Origin: Methylotenera_A sp031373695
GTDB lineage: Bacteria; Pseudomonadota; Gammaproteobacteria; Burkholderiales; Methylophilaceae
Reading direction: 5' to 3'
DNA length: 12,937 nt
Assembly: GCA_031373695.1 (NCBI GenBank)
Contig: JANMNC010000033.1
Location: 1-12,937, forward strand
Shown: piece after piece, positions 7,527 to 12,937 of the stretch
How positions within the stretch are numbered: position 1 is the first letter of the stretch
Layout of the letters: each line of letters starts with the position of its first letter
The notes under the pieces: generated by a model
The model's input: only the letters and a program-made list of their open reading frames with translations
Told to the model about the DNA's origin: nothing
The model's database searches: none
Translations under genes and position numbers: made by a program

Positions 7527-8456
7527 ATGAAATTTACTATTTATCAAAATAGCCGCCAAGGACCAAGAAACTACAACCAAGATCGGTTGGCGTATTCTTA
7601 CAGCAAAGACGCGCTGTTGCTAGTGCTTGCCGACGGTATGGGCGGCCACCGCAATGGCGAAATAGCCGCACAATTGGCTGTTAAAACGCTAACTGATGCT
7701 TTTCAGCGCTTAGCCGTACCTTTTTTAAGCAGCCCCGCTAAATTTTTAATCGATCATATTCAGCAAGTGCACGACATGATTGATAACGTGACACAAGACC
7801 AAGAGTTAATAGAATCACCACGCACCACCATTGTGGTTGCAGTTATTCAGCGTGGCTATTTGTATTGTGCACACGTAGGCGATTCGCGGCTATATCATTT
7901 TCGTGAGGGGCATTTACTGTTCCGCACTGAAGATCACTCTGTGGTGCAATCGCTGTACAAAAAAGGCATGATTACCAAAGAAGAAATGGCGACGCATCCT
8001 TATAAAAACAAAATTTATAATTGTTTGGGTGGTGAAACGCCTCCGCAGATTGACCTTGCCGACAGGCACGAGTTAATGGAAGGTGACACCATTTTGCTGT
8101 GTACAGATGGCGTGTGGGGCGTATTGCCAGATCAACAAATTAAAGAAATTATTCAGCAACATGCGGTGATTGCTGATGCAACAACTAAATTAATGGATAG
8201 CGCCGAGTTTGCAAGTGACGAACGCGGTGACAATATGAGTGCGATTGGCTTGCAATGGGGTGATCGTTCATCAAGCATTACTGCGGTTTCTACGCAATTA
8301 ATGCCTTTAGGTGAAACCACCACCATTATGAACCCCGTTACCCAGCAAAGCACAGATGGTATAGACCCAGCTGAATTGTCAGATGATGATATTGAAAATA
8401 CCATTGCAGCTATTCAAAACGCATTAAATAAAACCATACAAAAAACTAAATTTTAA
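7527..8456 (+). CDS. PP2C-family Ser/Thr protein phosphatase with Thr-rich C-terminal tail
   Basis: This 309-residue protein contains the PP2C motifs in order: RNYNQD (14-19), LADGMGGH (34-41, metal ligand Asp36), TTIVVAVI, AHVGDSRLY, EDHSVV, LCTDGVWG (Asp194) and GDNMSAI (Asp235). These aspartates bind the two catalytic Mn/Mg ions. It has no membrane segment. The catalytic domain ends near residue 245. A tail of about 64 residues follows, rich in Ser/Thr (STQ at 255-257, ETTTIM at 263-268) and then an acidic and helical end. Such a tail is not needed for catalysis and could be a regulatory phosphorylation site. It lies 24 bp after the kinase gene and is presumed to reverse that enzyme's modifications and to dephosphorylate the kinase itself. 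Confidence 0.95.
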   Translation: MKFTIYQNSRQGPRNYNQDRLAYSYSKDALLLVLADGMGGHRNGEIAAQLAVKTLTDAFQRLAVPFLSSPAKFLIDHIQQVHDMIDNVTQDQELIESPRTTIVVAVIQRGYLYCAHVGDSRLYHFREGHLLFRTEDHSVVQSLYKKGMITKEEMATHPYKNKIYNCLGGETPPQIDLADRHELMEGDTILLCTDGVWGVLPDQQIKEIIQQHAVIADATTKLMDSAEFASDERGDNMSAIGLQWGDRSSSITAVSTQLMPLGETTTIMNPVTQQSTDGIDPAELSDDDIENTIAAIQNALNKTIQKTKF

Positions 8457-8494
8457 AGCGCCTGCTTTTAAAAATTAATGCCTCACTTAAGCGC

Positions 8495-8530
8495 ATGACT
8501 TATAATCAGTTTTTTTGATTATTAAGTCAT
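8495..8530 (+). promoter_or_regulatory. Candidate rph promoter (TATAAT at 8501-8506) inside an inverted repeat
   Basis: A perfect -10 hexamer TATAAT lies at 8501-8506, 28 bases before the rph ATG; no good -35 is seen. The hexamer is inside an imperfect inverted repeat: ATGACTTATAATCA (8495-8508) and TGATTATTAAGTCAT (8516-8530), with one bulged base and a T-rich 7-base loop. It could be an operator over the promoter, or a hairpin between the phosphatase gene and rph. A T-tract after the stem is missing, so it is not a good terminator. Confidence 0.4.
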
Positions 8531-8534
8531 TAGC

Positions 8535-9263
8535 ATGCAAACCAATCTTCGCCCAAGCCAACGCGCCAACAACCAGCTACGTAACGTTGAAATTATTCGC
8601 CATTACACCAAACATGCCGAAGGCTCTGTGCTAGTTAAATTTGGCGATACACACGTGCTGTGCACTGCCAGTGTTGAAGAAAGAGTACCTGGTTTTTTAA
8701 AAGGTAAAAACCAAGGTTGGGTGACTGCTGAATACGGCATGCTGCCACGCTCAACCAATAGCCGCATGGACAGAGAAGCAGCCAAAGGCAAGCAAAGCGG
8801 TCGTACGCAAGAAATTCAACGTCTAATTGGCCGCAGCTTACGCGCGATTATCGATCTAGAAAAATTAGGTGAACGTAGCATTCACATTGATTGCGACGTC
8901 ATTCAAGCTGATGGAGGCACCCGCACAGCCAGCATAACTGGCGCTTTTGTGGCTTTGCAAGATGCTGTTTCTACGCTATTAACTAGCGGGAAGATTACTG
9001 AAAATCCACTTAAACAAGCAGTAGCGGCAATTTCTGTAGGTGTGTTTCAAGGAACGCCAGTGCTAGATTTAGATTATATCGAAGACTCTGGTTGCGACAC
9101 CGATATGAACGTTGTGATGACAGCAGATGGCGGTTTTGTAGAGATTCAAGGCACTGCCGAAGGCGAGCCTTTTACACGTGAGATGATGAACGCCATGCTG
9201 GATTTAGCACACGCTGGCATAAACGAATTGCTAAAAAAACAGTCGCAAGTGTTGGCCGTGTAA
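8535..9263 (+). CDS. rph: Ribonuclease PH
   Basis: This 242-residue protein is close to the usual ~238. It starts RPSQRANNQLR and carries VLCTASVEERVPGFLKG, GWVTAEYGMLPRST, GRTQEIQRLIGRSLRA and QADGGTRTASITGA (phosphate-binding Gly-Thr-Arg at about 128-130), then CDTDMNVVMT and FVEIQGTAEGEPF. All core motifs of the RNase PH fold are intact. The enzyme is a hexameric phosphate-dependent 3'-5' exoribonuclease that trims tRNA precursors and takes part in rRNA and tRNA decay. A perfect -10 hexamer upstream suggests it can be transcribed independently of the kinase/phosphatase pair 78 bp before it. The palindromic repeat element begins 17 bp after its stop. Confidence 0.98.
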   Translation: MQTNLRPSQRANNQLRNVEIIRHYTKHAEGSVLVKFGDTHVLCTASVEERVPGFLKGKNQGWVTAEYGMLPRSTNSRMDREAAKGKQSGRTQEIQRLIGRSLRAIIDLEKLGERSIHIDCDVIQADGGTRTASITGAFVALQDAVSTLLTSGKITENPLKQAVAAISVGVFQGTPVLDLDYIEDSGCDTDMNVVMTADGGFVEIQGTAEGEPFTREMMNAMLDLAHAGINELLKKQSQVLAV

Positions 9264-9279
9264 ATACTTAAAACTAATC

Positions 9280-9403
9280 TTAGCCACAGAGAACACAGAG
9301 AACAAATATTTGCAGCGTTTATAATAAACAAATAGTTGTTCATTTTAACAACAATTTTTTTATTAGGATTTTACTCTGTGAACTCTGTGCTCTCTGTGGC
9401 TAA
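9280..9403. repeat. Palindromic intergenic element with CACAGAG repeat arms
   Basis: The left arm TTAGCCACAGAGAACACAGAG (from 9280) is matched by an inverted arm ending at 9403, 22 of 25 positions identical. Read inward, the right arm holds three 9-base units (CACAGAGAG, CACAGAGTT, CACAGAGTA), while the left holds two (CACAGAGAA twice). The AT-rich core between contains a small hairpin. The form is that of a dispersed, MITE-like or REP-like intergenic repeat. Similar CCACAGAG-type repeats are known between genes in many proteobacterial genomes. No transposase is encoded. The right arm ends 6 bases before the rdgB ATG. Confidence 0.75.
9331..9361 (+). terminator. Possible weak intrinsic terminator of rph
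   Basis: The stem AATAGTTGTT (9331-9340) pairs with AACAACAATT (9347-9356), with one mismatch, around a 6-base loop, and is followed by a T-tract to 9361. The stem is AT-rich with only two GC pairs, so efficiency should be low. It lies in the core of the palindromic element. Confidence 0.35.
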
Positions 9404-9409
9404 AAAATC

Positions 9410-9997
9410 ATGAACAAACTCGTTATTGCATCTAACAACCAAGGCAAGCTTGCCGAAATTCAAGCTTTATTAAAGCCGCTTGATATTGATGTGTTGCCAC
9501 AATCGGCTTTCAATGTAACAGAAGCAGTAGAGCCACATTGCACTTTTGTAGAGAACGCCTTAGCTAAAGCGCGCCACGCCAGCTTATCTACAGGCCTGCC
9601 TGCACTGGCTGATGATTCTGGTTTATGTTTGGAAGCCTTAGATGGCGCGCCAGGTGTGCATTCAGCTTATTTTGGTGGCGAGCCTAGAAGTGATGCAAAT
9701 AACAACATGCATTTATTAAAGGTACTAAAGCAGTTTGACAATCGTTTTGCGTATTATTATTGCTGCTTGGTGCTTGTGCGTAAACATGACGACCCGCAGC
9801 CGTTGATTGCGGAAGGCATTTGGAAAGGCGCTATTTTAAAAAAAGCCCGTGGTAGTAATGGTTTTGGTTACGATCCACTATTTTTAGATAGCATTACAGG
9901 AAAATCTGCCGCTGAATTAAGTAGTGACATCAAAAACAAAGTCAGCCATCGCGGCCAGGCACTGCGCAAAATGTTGCATTTAATTCAACACTTATAA
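9410..9997 (+). CDS. rdgB: XTP/dITP diphosphatase (RdgB/HAM1 family)
   Basis: This 195-residue protein is full length for the family. It has the nucleotide-binding start MNKLVIASNNQGK (Ser8, Asn9, Asn10, Lys13), FVENALAKARHAS (46-58), ADDSGLCL with the catalytic Asp69, DGAPGVHSAYFGG, the base-recognition segment GSNGFGYDPLF and SHRGQALRKM near the end. The enzyme hydrolyses dITP, ITP and XTP to monophosphates and pyrophosphate, keeping deaminated purines out of DNA and RNA. It follows rph, a frequent pairing in bacteria. The bases before its ATG are the end of the repeat element plus TAAAAAATC and contain no Shine-Dalgarno. Translation may rely on an AT-rich leader or be reduced. No other in-frame start is better, since the N-terminal motif begins at residue 3. 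Confidence 0.97.
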   Translation: MNKLVIASNNQGKLAEIQALLKPLDIDVLPQSAFNVTEAVEPHCTFVENALAKARHASLSTGLPALADDSGLCLEALDGAPGVHSAYFGGEPRSDANNNMHLLKVLKQFDNRFAYYYCCLVLVRKHDDPQPLIAEGIWKGAILKKARGSNGFGYDPLFLDSITGKSAAELSSDIKNKVSHRGQALRKMLHLIQHL

Positions 9998-10042
9998 TTT
10001 AATAGTCAATTATTCAATAATTTTACCTACTAGCATAAATCA

Positions 10043-10285
10043 ATGAAACCTTTACCAACATGGCTTCGTGACGATAACAGCATTGTCGCCTGCACTGAAA
10101 AAATCCGCGTGATGCAAGAAAACTTTGATGAGATTCAACAAATTGTGCAAGATGCGTTTGAGGATGGTTTGCTAATGGAAGTGAGTGAAGCGCAAATGCG
10201 TGAGGCTTTGCATAAGCTAGTAAATGAGCTGGTAAACCCGTATAAAAGAAGTAAAGCTGCCATTGAAAAAAGTTATACCAATTAA
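10043..10285 (+). CDS. Small protein of unknown function between rdgB and hemW
   Basis: The protein is 80 residues, charged (acidic in the middle) and probably all helical, with PLPTWLRDDNSIVACTEK at the start, then VMQENFDEIQQIVQDAFEDG and a lysine-rich end. I do not recognise a domain. It has no signal peptide and no membrane segment; a single cysteine lies near residue 17. It looks real: it fills the space between rdgB (45 bp upstream) and hemW, has codon use like its neighbours, and its 3' end overlaps the probable hemW start by 23 bases, which fits an operon with coupled translation. The function is unknown. Confidence 0.75.
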   Translation: MKPLPTWLRDDNSIVACTEKIRVMQENFDEIQQIVQDAFEDGLLMEVSEAQMREALHKLVNELVNPYKRSKAAIEKSYTN

Positions 10286-11528
10286 TGTAGAGGCAAGCTT
10301 TAAGCCTGCAAAAGCCATCAATACAAGCTCGCCAGTTTTAGGTGATGTGACGCTTTCTGGGCTAACTAACCCACCACCACTATCACTGTATATTCATATT
10401 CCATGGTGCGTAAAAAAGTGTCCGTATTGCGATTTTAATTCGCATGAATCACGTAGCGAAATACCGGAAAAGCGATATGTGGCAGCGCTCATCAAAGACT
10501 TAGAGCAATCTGTGCCGCGCGTGTATGGGCGCAAAATTAAAAGCGTATTTTTTGGCGGCGGTACGCCCAGTTTATTTTCGGCAGAATCCATCAACGAAAT
10601 TTTAAGCGCGGTGCGCATGCTTACGCCCTTAGAATACGCTGCTGAAGTTACGCTGGAAGCCAACCCTGGCACTGTAGAAACAGCACGTTTTGCTGGCTAC
10701 AAACAAGCAGGCGTCAACCGCGTATCGCTTGGCATTCAAAGCTTTAATGCCGACTATTTAAAGGCGCTAGGGCGCATTCACGACGATAAACAGGCGCTTG
10801 CTGCAGCCGAGCTAGCGCTTAGTACATTTGAGCGAGTGAATTTGGATGTGATGTATGGCTTGCCGAATCAAAGCTTAGAACACGCGCTACAAGATGCGCG
10901 CCAAGCAATTGCGCTTAACCCAGATCATTTATCGTTTTACCATTTAACGCTAGAGCCTAATACGCCGTTTCACCGCACGCCGCCTAGCTTACCCAGTGAT
11001 GATGTAAGTGCCGATATGCAAGAACAGATTGAGGCTTTGTTAGCGCAAAATGGTTATGAGCACTATGAAACATCGGCTTTTTGCAAACCCAGCTTGCAGC
11101 ACAAACATTCTCAGGCAAGGCACAACCTTAATTATTGGCAGTTTGGAGATTATTTAGGCATTGGCGCGGGTGCGCATTCTAAACTGAGCTATCACGATAA
11201 AATCACCCGCGAAACGCGACACAAGCACCCCAAAGCTTTTATAGAAAATGCCGAAGCAGGTTCCGCTGTAGATAATACTTGGGTGATAGAGCAGGCTGAT
11301 TTAGGTTTTGAATTTATGATGAACGCGCTGCGATTAAGCAATGGATTTGAAACAAAGTTATTTCAAGAGAGAACTGGCATGCCCCTGCAGGCGCCCGATT
11401 TTAATAATATGGCCATGCGCCTTGCAGAGGCATCAAAAAAAGGCTTAATTACTTATAACACTAATCGTATTCAACCAAGTTTACTTGGCCAGCGCTACTT
11501 AAACGATTTGCTGGAAATATTTCTATAA
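10263..11528 (+). CDS. hemW: Heme chaperone HemW (radical SAM, HemN-like)
   Basis: The protein is 421 residues from a TTG start. It has LSLYIHIPWC, then the radical SAM cluster motif CVKKCPYC (Cys49, Cys53, Cys56), FFGGGTPSLFS, EVTLEANPGTVE, GVNRVSLGIQSF, NLDVMYGLPNQ, HNLNYWQFGDYLGIGAGAHS and a C-terminal HemN_C winged domain. HemW binds a 4Fe-4S cluster and heme and delivers heme to membrane cytochromes; it lacks the oxygen-independent coproporphyrinogen oxidase activity its old name suggests. The start is uncertain. TTG at 10263 overlaps the preceding gene and has a modest upstream TAAAG. GTG at 10347 would give 393 residues, with an N-terminus more like E. coli HemW (about 378), but its AGGTG is too close. 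There is no ATG option. Confidence 0.96.
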   Translation: MKKVIPINVEASFKPAKAINTSSPVLGDVTLSGLTNPPPLSLYIHIPWCVKKCPYCDFNSHESRSEIPEKRYVAALIKDLEQSVPRVYGRKIKSVFFGGGTPSLFSAESINEILSAVRMLTPLEYAAEVTLEANPGTVETARFAGYKQAGVNRVSLGIQSFNADYLKALGRIHDDKQALAAAELALSTFERVNLDVMYGLPNQSLEHALQDARQAIALNPDHLSFYHLTLEPNTPFHRTPPSLPSDDVSADMQEQIEALLAQNGYEHYETSAFCKPSLQHKHSQARHNLNYWQFGDYLGIGAGAHSKLSYHDKITRETRHKHPKAFIENAEAGSAVDNTWVIEQADLGFEFMMNALRLSNGFETKLFQERTGMPLQAPDFNNMAMRLAEASKKGLITYNTNRIQPSLLGQRYLNDLLEIFL

Positions 11529-11539
11529 TAATTAAAAAT

Positions 11540-12937
11540 TTAATTCAAATCTTTACGTATATCTAATAAATCGATTAGCAATAATATTTCACTTAATGCA
11601 TTTTTGCTAAAGCCAGCACGTTCGCCATCGCGGTTATCGGTAATTAAACTACGCAAATATTCTTTAGCCATCTCGCTAGGCCAAGCGGTGTGTAGTTTTT
11701 CCATAATATGTGGAAATTCTTCTAAATGCTGTGGCACATAAATTGATGTATTAATTTCATACCAAACAGGTGTCATCACGTTAAAAGTGCTGTGTAACTG
11801 TTTAGCATAGCTTTCAAACTCATCTTGCAAGTTGAGCTTTCTAAAAACCTCAAGCAAATATAACCAATGATTAATGGATGATTTTGGGTGTGCATCAATC
11901 GTCATTTTTAAATGCGCTATCGCATCTTGCGTGCGATTAATACTCATTAGTAATTTCGCCTCTTCTAAAGTAGAGGCTACTTTAGATTGTGTTTCACGCA
12001 TCTCAGTATTCACAAAACCGTGTTTTTGCTCAGGCTGTTTAGGTTCAGCTTCTTCGTACTTCACATCCATCTCGGTATCTTGCCAAGCACCACCAAAATC
12101 CGATAACGTATCGTCCATTTTAGGTATTGATTTAGCAAATTGAGTAAACGCGCGTTGACGATGTTTTTTAATCAAGTAACTAGCTAACGCCACTAACGCT
12201 AACAAGCCTAATATCACTAGCAAACTGGTTTTATACTCATCAAAAAATGAGTTTTCTACTGATGACTCAGGTTCATTAGTTGCTAGTTTTTTAGCTGCTG
12301 GAGTTTCTAGCTGCGTTGGTTTTTCTTTATTCACACGCGCCACGTTAGAATCAGCCGCTGTATTATCGTTTAAATTTTTAAACACTTTTTTGGTGGTCAG
12401 GTTGTCGCTTGCCACCGAAGTATCTACTGGTGCACTATTAGGTAAAATATTAGGTGAACTATCAATAGGCAGCTGATTTGTTTGGCTATTTTCTGTTGCA
12501 ATGCCGTTAATTGGCAGCGTAAGCGTTTTGTCTAAAATTAGTTTTAAATCGCTAAGTTTAGTTTGCAGTATGCCTAATTTTTCGTTAAGTCTGGCTAGCT
12601 CAGCTTTTAAAAAAACGTTTTTAGTAACCAGCTCTTCGTATTCTTTTAGCAAAAAGGCGGGCACACCTTCTACCGCCTTCTTAATGTTATAGCTAGTACT
12701 AAGTTTTTGCTTTTTTGCCTTTTTAGCCCGAGCACCTGTGTTTGATGAAAGTGATTTTAAAGTTGGAATAATCAACAAAGTTGGCTCTTTAAATGCAACC
12801 TCTGCCTTAAGCTTTGTTTCAAAATTGGTATTAAGTGCCTGCGTTTTTAATACAAACTTTTTCTGCATGGCGCGGCTTTTGGGGTAAAACATGCGAGCAA
12901 TGTCGTTAACACTCTCATCAGGCAATGCGGGCCATAT
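11540..12937 (-). CDS. FimV-like membrane protein with TPR-type C-terminus (N-terminus beyond window)
   Basis: The frame has no stop to the right edge, so the gene is 5'-truncated; 466 codons including the stop are visible. Counting from the L of LPDESVNDIARMFYP as 1, the first part looks like the FimV-family region PDESxNDIAR-x-FYP-x-x-x-AMQ. It is followed by a coiled coil (about 92-134), a low-complexity Ser/Thr/Asn/Pro linker (140-225), one membrane segment (about 233-252, LLVILGLLALVALASYLI, then KKHRQR) and a cytoplasmic helical part. The latter has a TPR-like unit EEAKLLMSINRTQDAIAHLK and the family end region with FNVMTPVWYE. FimV-like proteins bind peptidoglycan and organise polar or type IV pilus structures; the role here is inferred from the architecture. 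It is convergent with hemW, 11 bp apart. A TTG at 12925 is unlikely to be the true start. Confidence 0.75.
   Translation of the reverse strand: MWPALPDESVNDIARMFYPKSRAMQKKFVLKTQALNTNFETKLKAEVAFKEPTLLIIPTLKSLSSNTGARAKKAKKQKLSTSYNIKKAVEGVPAFLLKEYEELVTKNVFLKAELARLNEKLGILQTKLSDLKLILDKTLTLPINGIATENSQTNQLPIDSSPNILPNSAPVDTSVASDNLTTKKVFKNLNDNTAADSNVARVNKEKPTQLETPAAKKLATNEPESSVENSFFDEYKTSLLVILGLLALVALASYLIKKHRQRAFTQFAKSIPKMDDTLSDFGGAWQDTEMDVKYEEAEPKQPEQKHGFVNTEMRETQSKVASTLEEAKLLMSINRTQDAIAHLKMTIDAHPKSSINHWLYLLEVFRKLNLQDEFESYAKQLHSTFNVMTPVWYEINTSIYVPQHLEEFPHIMEKLHTAWPSEMAKEYLRSLITDNRDGERAGFSKNALSEILLLIDLLDIRKDLN

Noticed and set aside
8451..8475. Hairpin AAAGC-GCCT-GCTTT just after the phosphatase stop as a terminator
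   Set aside because: Only five paired bases before a bulge, and no T-tract after the stem.
9280..9403. CRISPR-like repeats
   Set aside because: The units are 9 bases, contiguous and arranged as inverted arms, with no spacers and no cas genes.
11529..11545. AATTAAA/TTTAATT palindrome between hemW and the FimV-like gene as a bidirectional terminator
   Set aside because: The stem has no GC pairs and a two-base loop, so it would not be stable.

Overview
The window looks like chromosomal DNA of a moderately AT-rich betaproteobacterium. My best guess is Methylophilales (Methylotenera-like). This is inferred from the low GC, the block kinase - PP2C phosphatase - rph - rdgB - hemW, and a FimV-like protein of betaproteobacterial style. 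It cannot be proven from the sequence alone. No tRNA, rRNA, CRISPR array, transposase or phage gene was seen.

Left part (1-5357, all minus strand, read right to left): a compact operon built around Anbu, the bacterial proteasome-like hydrolase. The order is a circularly permuted ATP-grasp ligase-like protein, an alpha-E domain protein, a transglutaminase-like cysteine peptidase, a VOC-fold protein related to 4-hydroxyphenylpyruvate dioxygenase (HPPD), then Anbu, which runs off the left edge. The ATP-grasp, alpha-E, transglutaminase and Anbu families are known genomic partners, predicted to make and break a peptide or amide product of unknown identity. The HPPD-like dioxygenase inside the operon is the least explained member and the most interesting point of the window. 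A perfect 13-bp inverted repeat sits in front of the operon, and a possible second promoter sits in front of Anbu.

Middle part: yicC (minus strand, probable endoribonuclease) ends in a hairpin terminator. It diverges from a plus-strand run made of a soluble Ser/Thr protein kinase, a PP2C phosphatase with a Thr-rich tail, rph (RNase PH), rdgB (XTP/dITP pyrophosphatase), a small conserved-looking protein of 80 residues, and hemW (heme chaperone, radical SAM). Kinase and phosphatase form a reversible phosphorylation pair. yicC, rph and rdgB all concern RNA turnover or nucleotide-pool cleaning. A 124-bp palindromic repeat element with CACAGAG units lies between rph and rdgB and reaches to within 6 bp of the rdgB start codon.

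Right part (11540-12937, minus strand, convergent with hemW): the C-terminal portion of a FimV-like, membrane-anchored protein with coiled coil, one membrane segment and a TPR-like C-terminus. Its N-terminus lies beyond the right edge. Gene-free stretches are all shorter than 300 bases.
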